Positions 16,336 through 24,906 of a DNA stretch of 64,000 nucleotides are shown in pieces. Source of the stretch: Rubrivivax sp. (GTDB lineage: Bacteria; Pseudomonadota; Gammaproteobacteria; Burkholderiales; Burkholderiaceae_C); contig JAIXRN010000064.1 in the NCBI GenBank assembly GCA_027485165.1, positions 83,166-147,165 of the forward strand, read 5' to 3'. The position numbers and the translations under genes are program-made. Within the stretch, counting starts at the first letter, position 1; each line of letters starts with the position of its first letter. The notes under the pieces were generated by a model, which saw only the letters and a program-made list of their open reading frames with translations, was not told where the DNA came from and did no database searches.

Positions 16336-16926
16336 TCAGTGGTGGGCATGTTCGCCGGGGCCGGCGTGCGATTCGTCACAGTCGCCACGGCCCAGCTGCA
16401 GGGAACCCGCCAGCTTGCCCTTGCCCGCGCGGGCCGGCGGGTTGCACAGGCCGCAGACGAAGTGGCGTGCGATTTCATGCGGGTGCGTGACGAAGTGCCC
16501 ACCGCACTTCTTGCATTCCGTCATCGTGAGCATGCCGTTGTCGACAAATTTCACCAGCCGCCAGGCGCGCGTGACGCTGAGCAGCGGCTCCAGGCCATGG
16601 GCCTGGATCTGTTCGTTGTACAGCTGGTAGGCCTTGATGACGTTGTCGATCTCGTCCAGCGCCGCCGTCTTGTTCAGGTATTCGTGGATGTTCAGGAACA
16701 GGCTGCTATGGATGTTGGGCTGCCAGGTCATGAACCAGTCGGTGGAAAACGGCAGCTGGCCTTTACTCGGGCTCTTGCCCGCCACTTCCTTGTACAGGCG
16801 CAGCAGGCGTTCGTAGCTGAGATCGGTCTCGCTTTCCAGCACCTGCAGGCGCGCACCCAGCTGGATGAGCGTGACAGCGCGCTCGATCTGCTTGGCTTCG
16901 GTCAGGATGCTCTTGTTGCGGGCCAT
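16336..16926 (-). CDS. flhC: Flagellar master regulator subunit FlhC
   Basis: This 196-residue protein starts MARNKSILTEAKQIERAV after AGGAGA. The four zinc-binding Cys residues of FlhC are present in CKKCGGHFV and CGLCNPP (about residues 137-160). FlhC joins FlhD in a D4C2 complex that activates class II flagellar promoters. The tail after the zinc motif is extended and His-rich (GEHAHH at the end). It lies 46 bp after flhD and is followed by a strong terminator, so flhDC forms its own transcript. All expected features are intact. Confidence 0.97.
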   Translation of the reverse strand: MARNKSILTEAKQIERAVTLIQLGARLQVLESETDLSYERLLRLYKEVAGKSPSKGQLPFSTDWFMTWQPNIHSSLFLNIHEYLNKTAALDEIDNVIKAYQLYNEQIQAHGLEPLLSVTRAWRLVKFVDNGMLTMTECKKCGGHFVTHPHEIARHFVCGLCNPPARAGKGKLAGSLQLGRGDCDESHAGPGEHAHH

Positions 16927-16972
16927 GGTGCGGTTCTCCTGCTGTGTTCTGGTGTCTGGCGGGCGTGTTTGG

Positions 16973-17296
16973 TCAGGCGGCTTCGCGGTGGCGGCCTGCA
17001 AGAAGAATCGACGCGTGCAGGCGGCTCATGCCGTCGTTCGCAGCGCCCTTGCCGTGGCTGGTGAGCAGGTTCCAGACGATGTCGTCGTCCATGCGGAAGC
17101 GGCACAGCAGGGTGCTGCCGCTGGCGATCTTCATCATCTGGGCCGGCGTCATGGCGTCGATCAGGCCGGCCGTTTCTTCACTCACGCCCAGGCGGTAGAG
17201 GGCCTGTTCGCGGTCGCTGCGGATCAGGCTTTGCGCCAGCATCAGGTACGACAGGTTGGCTTCTCGGATTTCGGCGAGGGTTTGTTCAGGGCTCAT
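16973..17296 (-). CDS. flhD: Flagellar master regulator subunit FlhD
   Basis: With ATG 17296 the protein is 107 residues (MSPEQTLAEIREANLSYLML), the usual FlhD length. It carries the conserved LAQSLIRSDREQALYRLG region and the Cys in ASGSTLLCRFRMDDD that can link the dimer. FlhD forms the D4C2 activator with FlhC. An in-frame ATG at 17368 would add 24 residues but has a weaker ribosome-binding site and no family support. A 16-bp palindrome at 17443-17458 and other repeats lie upstream and may control it. Confidence 0.94.
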   Translation of the reverse strand: MSPEQTLAEIREANLSYLMLAQSLIRSDREQALYRLGVSEETAGLIDAMTPAQMMKIASGSTLLCRFRMDDDIVWNLLTSHGKGAANDGMSRLHASILLAGRHREAA

Positions 17297-17442
17297 CGGG
17301 GGACTCCAGTGGATGCCGGGCGGCGGGGTATGAAACAGACTGTAGGCGTCTGAATTGGGGGCCGACATCAGGCCAGTTCCGTCGCTTCAGTCCCGCTTGT
17401 TCTCCCTCTTCTGTCAGGCAAATTCCTACACGGGCTGACAGC

Positions 17443-17458
17443 CGTGAAGCGCTTCACG
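17443..17458. promoter_or_regulatory. Perfect 16-bp palindrome upstream of flhD (LacI-type operator look)
   Basis: CGTGAAGCGCTTCACG is perfectly symmetric with a central CG. It fits the TGAAnCGnTTCA shape of LacI/GalR-family operators. It lies about 150 bp before the flhD start, in the only intergenic space that can hold the flhDC promoter. A second inverted repeat CTGTCAG/CTGACAG (17411-17417, 17435-17441) lies between it and flhD. No LacI-family gene is in the window; the role is inference. Confidence 0.4.
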
Positions 17459-17492
17459 CCGGCTTGCGCCGCCGGCGGGCCAGAAAAGCGCA

Positions 17493-17513
17493 AAGCCCCG
17501 CAGGGCGGGGCTT
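17493..17513 (-). terminator. Probable terminator of the TonB-dependent receptor gene
   Basis: A stem AAGCCCCGC / GCGGGGCTT (17493-17501 with 17505-17513) has a three-base loop. It is followed on the minus strand, after a few bases, by TTTT. It starts about 55 bp beyond the receptor stop. The T-tract is short, so strength is moderate. Confidence 0.75.
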
Positions 17514-17567
17514 CGTCTGGGTTGGGGCCAGCCGGCAGCAGGCCGGCAACACGCCAGCGCTCGGGCT

Positions 17568-20366
17568 TCAGTTCAGGCTGTATTGCAGGTTCAAGAAGAC
17601 GGAACGCCCGCGCGGGTCGCCGTAGGTCGAATCCCAGGTCACCTGGAAGTAGCGCGACTGGTTGGTAAAGGGCGGCGCGGTGTCCAGCAGGTTCAGCACC
17701 CCGCCGCGCAGGCGCAGGTTCTTGTTGAAGCGGTAGCTGCCGGTCAGGTCCCACAGCGAATAGGCCTTCACGTCGCGGTCGTTCCATTCCTGCGCGGCCA
17801 GGCCCTGCACGTTCTGGTCGCGGTAGCCCGAGAGATAGGTGTTGGCCAGGGTCAGGCCGAAGTCGCCGATGTCCCAGTCCACGTTCAGCTTGTGGCGCCA
17901 GCGCTGCACCGCCTTGTCGTCGCGGAAGCGGCCCAGGCCGTCCACCAGCGGCGAACGCGGGTCGGTGCTGAACTTGTATTCCGTGACCAGGGTGCCGCTG
18001 GCACCGGCGCCGAAGCGGCCGTAGGCCGTGCTCTCGCCCGACCAGCGCAGCGCCAGGTCCAGGCCCGAGGTGTTGAGCTTGCCGCGGTTTTCCTTCTTCA
18101 CGGTGATGACATCGACAAAGCCATCCGAGAAGCGCCGCACGATCGTCGGGTCGTTGTAGTAGACCGGGTTGCTGAAGATGGTCTCTTCGCCGATATCCGA
18201 GATGATGTCGGTCTTGCGGATGGCCCAGAAATCGACGCTGGCATTCCAGGTGCGCGAGGGTTCGAACACCACACCGATGCTGAACTGCTTGCTCTTTTCG
18301 GGCTTCAGTTCAGGGTTGGAGAACCGGTCGATGATGAGCTGACCGATCTCGCCCGAGACCGGGTCGCGCACGAAGCTGGCGGTTATGCCGGCCCGCACCG
18401 GGCGGAACATTTCCGAGATCGACGGCGCGCGAAAGCCCGTGCCATACGAAGCCCGGCCCAGCAGGCTGCGGCTAGGGCGCCAGCTGATGCCCAGCTTCGG
18501 GTTGGTGGTGTTCAGCTTGGGCGACGTGCTGTTGGTGGCGGCGTTGAACACGCCGTCGTAGCGGTCGTGGCGCAGCGCAAACTGGGCTTCCCATTCCTTG
18601 CTGAACGGCGCGCTGATCTCGGCGAACGCGCCCATCACGTCGCGCCGGTTGCGGGTGTCGGCCAGCAGCGCACCCGAAGTCGACCGGTCGCCGACCACGT
18701 CGTTGCTTTTCAGGATGTCGTTGGCGCGGAAGTCGGTCTTTTCGCGCCGCAGCTCGGCGCCCAGCGCCAGCATCACGTCGCCACCAGCCAGCGTGGCCAG
18801 CGACCGGGTGAGCTTGCCGTCCAGGCTGCTGGCCGTGCCCTTCGATGTGCGCTCGCCGCCGTTCAGCGCGATGCTGTCCATGAAGGCCTTGCCCTCGGCC
18901 GTGGGCAGCACAAAGGGGTTGTAGCTGCCGGCCACCAGGCCGGCGCGCAGCCGCGTGTTCGACACCCAGCCCGAGATGTTGGTGTCGGTGGCCTGGTTGA
19001 CGCTGAAGTTCACGGCCGCGTCGTAGTCCCACACGCCCAGCGTGCCGGTGGCGCCCAGCACCAACCGCGTGGCTTCGCTTTCCACGCGGTTGGTGCGCTT
19101 GCCGGCGTCCGACAGGCGGAAGCGCAGGGCCACGGGCGTGGTGATGCCGGTCACGGCCTGCAGCGAAGCCGGCAGCCGCACGCCCACGCTGGTGGCGATG
19201 TTGGCCGACGTGGCGGGCGATGCCGCGTAGTCGGTCTCGGTGCGGCTGTACAAGCCCTCGACGAAGAGCTGGTGGCTGTCGGCCAGCTGGAAGGTGGCGC
19301 GGCCGATGAGGTTGGCCCGGTCAGATGCCGGATAGATCTCGGTGTCGCCCATGTAGTTGTAGGCGCAGCCTTCACGGCCGCCCAGGCTGGTGGGCGAGAC
19401 GGAATTCGGGTTGCTGCCGCCCGTGCACGAGGCCTTGGCGAAGTTCACGCGCCGCGCCGTGGTGGCCGGGCCGCCGGGGTTCCAGGTGCCATCGGCATTG
19501 CTGCCGCGCAGGGCCGTGGTCGGGTTGGCGCGCACGAAGTTGTTCAGCGCCGTCAGCTGCGCGGCCGTCAGGTCCACGTTGGCGGGGAAAGGGTTGCTGG
19601 ACAGCTGCGGTGGCAGGCGTGTGGCCAGGTCGTAGTCCTGGATGAACTGGCGCTGGCTGGAATTCAGCGGGTCCAGCTTCTGCACGTCCACCGCGGCGAA
19701 GACGTTGAAGCGGTCGCGTGACAGGTCGCCGTAGCCGGCCGAGGCATTGAAGGCCGTCTTGCCGGCACCGCCTTCCTGCGTGCCCAGGGCATACAGGCTG
19801 ACATCCACGCCCTGGTAGTCCTTGCGCGTGATGAAGTTGATCACGCCGCCCATCGCGTCGGTGCCGTAGATGGCAGACGCGCCGTCCTTCAGCACTTCCA
19901 CGCGCTGGATGGCGCCCGCGGGGATGTTGTTCAGGTCCACGCCGGCGCTGTCGCCGGGCGTGGCGAAGTTCGCCAGTCGGCGGCCGTTCAGCAGCACCAG
20001 GGTGCTGGAAACGCCCAGTCCGCGCAGGTTGGCGCCGTTGAAGCCGCGCTGGCCGCCGGACTGGTCGGTGATGCTGACGCCGTCGGTCAGGCCGCCGACG
20101 TTGCCGGTGATCTTCTGCAGCAGCTCGGCCGCGGTGGTGACGCCGATCTTGTCGATGTCGGCACGGCGCAGCGTTTCCACCGGCAGCGCGGTCTCACCTT
20201 CGATGCGCTTGATGCTGGAGCCGGTGATTTCCACGCGCTGCGGCGCGGCGGCAGGCGTTGCCGATGCGGGCACCTGGGCCTGGGCGTGAACCTGAGCCTG
20301 CAGGCTGGCGATCATCAGCAACGCCGCCAGGGCCACGGGCTGGGGGTGGGTTCTACGAATGCTCAT
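17568..20366 (-). CDS. TonB-dependent outer-membrane receptor
   Basis: This 932-residue protein has a signal peptide (SIRRTHPQPVALAALLMIA ending AQAQ), a plug domain (VEITGSSIKRIEGETALPVE, LRGLGVSSTLVLLNGRRLA, VEVLKDGASAIYGTDAMGG) and a beta barrel ending VFLNLQYSLN. ATG 20366 was chosen for AAGGAAG upstream and the signal peptide. Such receptors import bulky substrates across the outer membrane with TonB energy. The plug type is one often seen near peptide- or polymer-use genes, not only siderophores. It is divergent from the secreted cyanophycinase gene and shares an intergenic ArgR-like operator, so arginine-containing dipeptides are a plausible substrate; this is inference. Confidence 0.92.
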   Translation of the reverse strand: MSIRRTHPQPVALAALLMIASLQAQVHAQAQVPASATPAAAPQRVEITGSSIKRIEGETALPVETLRRADIDKIGVTTAAELLQKITGNVGGLTDGVSITDQSGGQRGFNGANLRGLGVSSTLVLLNGRRLANFATPGDSAGVDLNNIPAGAIQRVEVLKDGASAIYGTDAMGGVINFITRKDYQGVDVSLYALGTQEGGAGKTAFNASAGYGDLSRDRFNVFAAVDVQKLDPLNSSQRQFIQDYDLATRLPPQLSSNPFPANVDLTAAQLTALNNFVRANPTTALRGSNADGTWNPGGPATTARRVNFAKASCTGGSNPNSVSPTSLGGREGCAYNYMGDTEIYPASDRANLIGRATFQLADSHQLFVEGLYSRTETDYAASPATSANIATSVGVRLPASLQAVTGITTPVALRFRLSDAGKRTNRVESEATRLVLGATGTLGVWDYDAAVNFSVNQATDTNISGWVSNTRLRAGLVAGSYNPFVLPTAEGKAFMDSIALNGGERTSKGTASSLDGKLTRSLATLAGGDVMLALGAELRREKTDFRANDILKSNDVVGDRSTSGALLADTRNRRDVMGAFAEISAPFSKEWEAQFALRHDRYDGVFNAATNSTSPKLNTTNPKLGISWRPSRSLLGRASYGTGFRAPSISEMFRPVRAGITASFVRDPVSGEIGQLIIDRFSNPELKPEKSKQFSIGVVFEPSRTWNASVDFWAIRKTDIISDIGEETIFSNPVYYNDPTIVRRFSDGFVDVITVKKENRGKLNTSGLDLALRWSGESTAYGRFGAGASGTLVTEYKFSTDPRSPLVDGLGRFRDDKAVQRWRHKLNVDWDIGDFGLTLANTYLSGYRDQNVQGLAAQEWNDRDVKAYSLWDLTGSYRFNKNLRLRGGVLNLLDTAPPFTNQSRYFQVTWDSTYGDPRGRSVFLNLQYSLN

Positions 20367-20473
20367 GGGTGCGGTGCTTCCTTTGCCAGGGCGGCGGCGG
20401 TGGGTCGGATGGTTCGGGACTGCATGCACTCTAGGCAGCAGCCCCAGGCTTGACCATCGGGCCTGTGGCCCGC

Positions 20474-20515
20474 CGTCGCGCCATGGAAACTCGGCGTCGC
20501 AAAAGCCCAAGTCGC
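20474..20515 (+). promoter_or_regulatory. Tandem ArgR-like half-sites between TonB receptor and cyanophycinase
   Basis: Two direct half-sites, each CGTCGC-N8-AA-N5, start at 20474 and 20495, exactly 21 bp apart. The Pseudomonas AraC-family ArgR is known for the half-site TGTCGC-N8-AA-N5 in tandem; each copy here has one mismatch (first base C). A TGTCGC at 20526 follows with different spacing. The site lies 41-82 bp before the cyanophycinase start and about 110 bp before the receptor start. An ArgR homologue is encoded three genes downstream. Confidence 0.65.
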
Positions 20516-20555
20516 GCGCTGGGGCTGTCGCTTTTTCAATGCCACCATCTCGGGC

Positions 20556-21938
20556 ATGCGCTTTTTGCTAGCCCTGCTTTGCTCGCGGCCCTGCCGCACC
20601 AGCTTCCGCCCCTGGCCCGCCCGCATGCGCTGGCAGGGCACCTGGCTGCTGTGGCTGGCCCTGCTGCTGGCCACAGTGCCCTGGCCGGCCGCGGCCCAGG
20701 GCGTGACGGTGGCCATCGGCGGCGCGCTGCAGGACGACAACGACGCCGTCTGGGCGCGCCTGGTACAGCTGGCCGGCGGCCCCGGGGCACGCTTCGCGGT
20801 GCTGGCCACGGCAGCTGGCGACCCCGATCGGTCGGCCGCCAGCATCAGCGCCAACCTGGCGCGCCATGGCGGCGTGGCGGAACACGTGCGCGTGGCGCCG
20901 CGCCTGCCGGGCATCGATATCCAAGCGGCCGTGCGCGACCCGCGCTGGCTGGCCGTGATCGAACGCAGCCAGGGCGTGTTCTTCAGCGGCGGCGCGCAGT
21001 CGCGCCTGATGGACACGCTGCAGCCCGGCGGCCAGCCCACGCCGCTGCTGCAGGCCGTGCGCGCACTGTGGGCGCGTGGCGGCGTGGTGGCGGGCACCAG
21101 TTCGGGCGCGGCGGTGCTGTCGGTGGTGGCCTTCCGCGACGCGCCCGATCCGCTGGCCGTGCTGCAGGCACCGCAGCTGCGCCTGCGCGACGGGCAGGAA
21201 GTGGACCGCGGCTTCGGCTTCCTGCCAGCGGGCGTGGCGGTGGACCAGCACTTCATCCGCCGCGGCCGCATCGCGCGGTTACTGCCCTTGATGCACACGC
21301 GCAGGCTGCGGCAGGGCATCGGCGTGGAAGAAGACTCGGCCATCGTCGTGCGTGGCGATGATGTGGAAGTGATCGGCCGCGCCGGCGCGCTGGTGGTGGA
21401 GCTGCCTGCCGCTGGCCCGGTGGCATCCACTGGGCCCTTTGCCCTGGCGGCCGCGCGCCTGAACTGGCTGCAGCCCGGCGACCGCTACGACCTGGCCACG
21501 CACATCGTCAGCCCCGCAGCAGCCAAGCTGGCCGGCACCCTGCTGGACCGCAGCAACCCGGCCTTCAGCGGCTACCACGAGGGCCCGGCGCAGGTGAACG
21601 ACATCCTGTCCGAAGGCACGCTGGTGCGCACCATGGCGCGGCTGGTGGACAGCGACCAGCGCACGCTGACGGCGCTGGCCTTCCGCGGCCAGCCCGAAGC
21701 CGCGGCGGGCGCTGAAACGGGGCCCCATGTCGACGTCGGCTTCGAATGGCGCTTCACGGTCGACGCGCACACGCGCGGCTGGCATGCCAGCGGCGACGCC
21801 TACACCCTGGTGGGCGTGAACTTGGCTATCGTGCCGGTGCGCATGGCCCGGCCGTTGTACACGCCCTGGCCCGGCGTGCCGCAGGCTGCAAGCGCGCCTG
21901 CCGCTTCTGTTTCTGTTCCTTCCACCCCACCCCGCTGA
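20556..21938 (+). CDS. Secreted cyanophycinase (peptidase family S51)
   Basis: This 460-residue protein has an N-terminal hydrophobic signal segment (WLLWLALLLATVPWPAAAQG). The S51 serine hydrolase signatures are FFSGGAQSRLMDTL, the nucleophile Ser in VVAGTSSGAAVLS (about residue 188), the catalytic His in VDQHFIRRGRIARLLPL and an acidic partner in GIGVEEDSAIVV. Cyanophycinases cut multi-L-arginyl-poly-aspartate into beta-Asp-Arg dipeptides. The signal peptide indicates an extracellular or periplasmic form, as in bacteria that eat cyanophycin made by others. It is the first gene of an operon with a binding protein, ArgR and arginine succinyltransferase. A C-terminal Ala/Pro/Ser tail is present. 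Confidence 0.87.
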   Translation: MRFLLALLCSRPCRTSFRPWPARMRWQGTWLLWLALLLATVPWPAAAQGVTVAIGGALQDDNDAVWARLVQLAGGPGARFAVLATAAGDPDRSAASISANLARHGGVAEHVRVAPRLPGIDIQAAVRDPRWLAVIERSQGVFFSGGAQSRLMDTLQPGGQPTPLLQAVRALWARGGVVAGTSSGAAVLSVVAFRDAPDPLAVLQAPQLRLRDGQEVDRGFGFLPAGVAVDQHFIRRGRIARLLPLMHTRRLRQGIGVEEDSAIVVRGDDVEVIGRAGALVVELPAAGPVASTGPFALAAARLNWLQPGDRYDLATHIVSPAAAKLAGTLLDRSNPAFSGYHEGPAQVNDILSEGTLVRTMARLVDSDQRTLTALAFRGQPEAAAGAETGPHVDVGFEWRFTVDAHTRGWHASGDAYTLVGVNLAIVPVRMARPLYTPWPGVPQAASAPAASVSVPSTPPR

Positions 21939-21950
21939 CCCAAGGCCGCC

Positions 21951-22760
21951 ATGTTCACCAAGACCATCGCTCCCCTGCTGCTGGCTGCAGCCCTGGCCGC
22001 GCCCGCGCTGGCGCAGACGCCTGCTGCTGCCTTTCAGGCCCCGAACCCGCTGCGCGTGGCGGCCGAAGCGGCCTACCCGCCCTTCAGCGAACTGGGCACC
22101 GACGGCAAGCTGAAAGGCTTCGACATCGACATCGCACTGGCGGTGTGCGAACGCCTGAAGACACGCTGCGAATTCGTGCAGACCGAGTTCGACGCCATGA
22201 TCCCGGCGCTGCGGGCGAAGAAGTTCGACATCATCGTCGCGTCGATGTCCATCACGCCCGAACGCCAGAAGGTGGTGGACTTTTCCGACCGGTACTACAA
22301 CACCCCGGCACGCGTGGCGGCGAGAGCCGACTCAGCCTTCGACGGCACGCCCGCCGGGCTGGCGGGCAAGAAGCTGGGCGTGCAGCGCACCACCATCCAC
22401 GACCGCTACGCCACGGCGATGTTCAAGGGCGCGCAGATCGTGCGCTACGCCAAGCAGGACGAGATCTTCCTGGACCTGATCGCCGGCCGGCTGGACGCCA
22501 CGCTGGCCGATTCCGTGGCGCTGGAACAAGGCTTCCTGAAGACGCCCCCCGGCAAGGGCTTCGCCTTCAAGGGCCCGGTCTACAACGACCCTACCTTCTT
22601 CGGCGTGGGCGCTGGTATCGCCATGCGCAAGGGCGACACCGCGCTGCGCACGGCTGTGAATGCGGCGTTGGCCAGCATCCGCGCAGACGGCACGTACAAG
22701 AAGCTCAACGACAAGTACTTCAGCTTCGACGTCTACGGCGCCGACCTGACGAAGAAGTGA
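21951..22760 (+). CDS. ABC transporter substrate-binding protein for basic amino acids
   Basis: This 269-residue periplasmic protein (signal MFTKTIAPLLLAAALAAPALAQ) belongs to the lysine/arginine/ornithine/histidine binding family. Diagnostic stretches are AAYPPFSELGTDGKLKGFDI, DIALAVCERLKTRC and FDIIVASMSITPERQ. It delivers amino acids or a dipeptide to an ABC permease, but no permease or ATPase is encoded next to it. It may use the aot permease at 42101-45442. It lies 12 bp after the cyanophycinase gene, and its stop overlaps the argR start. A paralogue lies at 45496-46302 (aotJ-like). Confidence 0.9.
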   Translation: MFTKTIAPLLLAAALAAPALAQTPAAAFQAPNPLRVAAEAAYPPFSELGTDGKLKGFDIDIALAVCERLKTRCEFVQTEFDAMIPALRAKKFDIIVASMSITPERQKVVDFSDRYYNTPARVAARADSAFDGTPAGLAGKKLGVQRTTIHDRYATAMFKGAQIVRYAKQDEIFLDLIAGRLDATLADSVALEQGFLKTPPGKGFAFKGPVYNDPTFFGVGAGIAMRKGDTALRTAVNAALASIRADGTYKKLNDKYFSFDVYGADLTKK

Positions 22761-23833
22761 TCCCTTCGGCGCCGCGGCCCGATTCGGCGCGCGCGCAGCG
22801 CCACGGCTTCGTGCTGCTGCCGGGGTTTTCGCTGCTGGCCCTGGGTGCGGCCACGTCGGCGCTGGACGCCGTGAACGAACTGCTGCAGCAACGCTGCTAT
22901 GAAGCCCTGGCGCTGTCGCTGGACGGGCACAGCGTGCGGGCCGGCTGCGGCACCCTGGTGACGGTGGCGCAGGGCCTCGGCTCAGGCCTGGGCTCGGACC
23001 AAACCCCGGGCCTGCCGCCGCTGGACGGCCTGCACATCGTCTGCGACGCCGCGCCCGCACTGCTGCCGCAGCCCGTGGCGCTGCTGGAAGCGCTGCGCCA
23101 CGCGGCGAAGTCCGGCGCACTGCTGGGCGGCATCGGCACCGGCGCGGCGCTGCTGGCCGCGGCCGGGGTGCTGAACGGTCACCGCGCCACGCTGCACTGG
23201 GCTTCGGCCCAGACCGTGGCGCAGGCGCATGCGCAGGTGCTGGTGTCGAACAAGGTTTACGAGATCGACCGCGGCCGCATCAGCTGTGCCGGCGCCACCG
23301 CGGCGCTGGACATGATGCTGGCCTGGCTGGCCCAGCGCCATGGCGAACGCATCGGCCAGGAACTGCTGGCGCACTTCGGCCTGGAACGCCTGCGCCCGGC
23401 CGACGAACGCCAGCGCACGCCGCCGGCCGCCCGCGCCGGCATGGGCAGCGCCAAGCTGGCCGAAGCCGTGGCCCTGATGGAAGCCAACCTGGGCGAACCG
23501 CTGCCCACCGAAGACATCGCGCGGCTGGTGGGCGTGTCGCGCCGGCAGCTCGAACGCCTGTTCAAGCAGCACCTGGACGAACTGCCCAGCCGCTACTACG
23601 CCGACTTGCGGCTGTCGCTGGCGCGCCGGCTGCTGCAGCAGACCAGCCAGTCGATCCTGCAGGTGGGCCTGAGCTCGGGCTTCAGTTCGGGTTCGCACTT
23701 CAGCAACGCCTACCGCGCGCGCTTCGGCCGCACCCCGCGCGAAGAACGCAGCCAGCGCGCCGGCGCCTGGCGCCAACCCCCCGCCACCGATGGCCCGGCC
23801 GCTCTGCCCGCGCCAGAAGGAGACCCCGCTTGA
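22757..23833 (+). CDS. argR: AraC-family arginine regulator ArgR (Pseudomonas type)
   Basis: About 358 residues from GTG 22757 (GTGA overlap with the previous stop). A DJ-1/GATase-like N-terminal domain (VLLPGFSLLALGAATSALDA, HWASAQTVAQ, MLAWLAQRHG) is followed by an AraC DNA-binding domain with two helix-turn-helices (TEDIARLVGVSRRQLERLFK and QVGLSSGFSSGSHFSNAYRA). In Pseudomonas this protein senses arginine, activates aot and aru genes and represses biosynthesis. Here it is linked directly to aruF-aruG. This is a different family from the hexameric E. coli ArgR. The exact start is uncertain by a few residues. Confidence 0.85.
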   Translation: MIPSAPRPDSARAQRHGFVLLPGFSLLALGAATSALDAVNELLQQRCYEALALSLDGHSVRAGCGTLVTVAQGLGSGLGSDQTPGLPPLDGLHIVCDAAPALLPQPVALLEALRHAAKSGALLGGIGTGAALLAAAGVLNGHRATLHWASAQTVAQAHAQVLVSNKVYEIDRGRISCAGATAALDMMLAWLAQRHGERIGQELLAHFGLERLRPADERQRTPPAARAGMGSAKLAEAVALMEANLGEPLPTEDIARLVGVSRRQLERLFKQHLDELPSRYYADLRLSLARRLLQQTSQSILQVGLSSGFSSGSHFSNAYRARFGRTPREERSQRAGAWRQPPATDGPAALPAPEGDPA

Positions 23834-24906
23834 ACCCCCAAGACCTGCTGTTCCGCGCCGCCGGGCCGGGCGACATCGACGCCTTCGTGCGCATCGCCGC
23901 CGCCAGCGCCGCCGGCATCAATTCACTGCCCGAAGACCGCGGCCAGCTGCAGGACAAACTGCAGCGCGCCGCGCAGGCCTTCGCTTCGCAGGACGCCAGC
24001 AGCGGCGAGGAGATCTACCTTTTCGTGCTGGAAGACCTGCGCAGCGGCCGCGTGCTGGGCACCAGCGGCATCGCTGCCAGCGCCGGCTTTGCCGACCGCT
24101 TCTACAGCTACCGCAACGAAATGGTGGTGCACCACAGCGCCGCCCTGGGTGCGAGCAACCGCATCCACACCCTGCACCTCTGCCACGACCTGACCGGCCA
24201 CACCCTGCTGACCAGCTTCTACATCGACCCCGAGGTCGCCGACACGCTGGCGCCGCAGCTGCTGTCGCGCGCTCGGCTCTTGTTCATCAAGGAATTCGAA
24301 GACCGCTTCAGCGACCGCATCGCTGCCGAAAGCCCGGGCCTGTCGGACGACAGCGGGCGCTGCCCGTTCTGGGACGCGGTGGGCCGGCGCTTCTTCGACA
24401 TGGACTACCCGCAGGTGGAACGCGTCAGCGGCGGCCGCAGCAAGGCCTTCATCGCCGAACTGATGCCGCACGGCCCCATCTACGTGCCGCTGCTGCCCGA
24501 AGCCGCGCAATGGGCCATCGGCCAGCTGCACCCGGTGGGCGAACTGCCGTTTTCGATCCTGCTGGACGAAGGCTTCGACAGCGAAACCTACGTCGACATC
24601 TTCGACGGCGGCCCCACCGTTGAAGCGCGCGTGGCCATGCTGCGCAGCGTGGCCGGTTCGCGCCGCCGCCAGCTGCAGTTGGGCGACGCGGCGGCCCCGG
24701 ACAGCGGCCCAAGCTGGCAGCTGGTGGCCAACACCCGGCGGCATGACTTCCGCGCCCTGCTGCGCCCGGTGGGTGCGGCCGACGACGCCAGCGGGCCGCT
24801 GCCCCTGAGCCCCGCCGACGCCGCCCTGCTGCACGCCGAACCCGGCGCCAGCCTGCGCGTGTGCACGCTGGCACCGTACGGGCAGCCCGACCAGGAGAAC
24901 CGATGA
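23830..24906 (+). CDS. aruF: Arginine N-succinyltransferase, AruF-type subunit
   Basis: This 358-residue AstA-family protein shows the family stretches FRAAGPGDIDAFVRIAAAS, IAASAGFADRFYSYRNE, LCHDLTGHTLLTSFYIDP and EDRFSDRIAAESPGLSD. It starts with TTG at 23830, overlapping the argR stop (TTGA), with AAGGAGA at ideal distance. AST transfers succinyl-CoA to arginine, the first step of the ammonia-producing arginine succinyltransferase pathway. Together with the next gene it forms the two-subunit enzyme known from Pseudomonas (AruF/AruG). The remaining pathway genes (astB, astD, astE) are not in the window. Confidence 0.9.
   Translation: MNPQDLLFRAAGPGDIDAFVRIAAASAAGINSLPEDRGQLQDKLQRAAQAFASQDASSGEEIYLFVLEDLRSGRVLGTSGIAASAGFADRFYSYRNEMVVHHSAALGASNRIHTLHLCHDLTGHTLLTSFYIDPEVADTLAPQLLSRARLLFIKEFEDRFSDRIAAESPGLSDDSGRCPFWDAVGRRFFDMDYPQVERVSGGRSKAFIAELMPHGPIYVPLLPEAAQWAIGQLHPVGELPFSILLDEGFDSETYVDIFDGGPTVEARVAMLRSVAGSRRRQLQLGDAAAPDSGPSWQLVANTRRHDFRALLRPVGAADDASGPLPLSPADAALLHAEPGASLRVCTLAPYGQPDQENR

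Noticed and set aside
17583..19721. A 712-codon plus-strand frame opposite the TonB receptor
   Set aside because: No recognisable domain; the receptor frame has all plug and barrel features.
20526..20539. Third TGTCGC near the cyanophycinase start
   Set aside because: AA follows after 6 bases, not 8, and it is out of the 21-bp register; not counted as a half-site.
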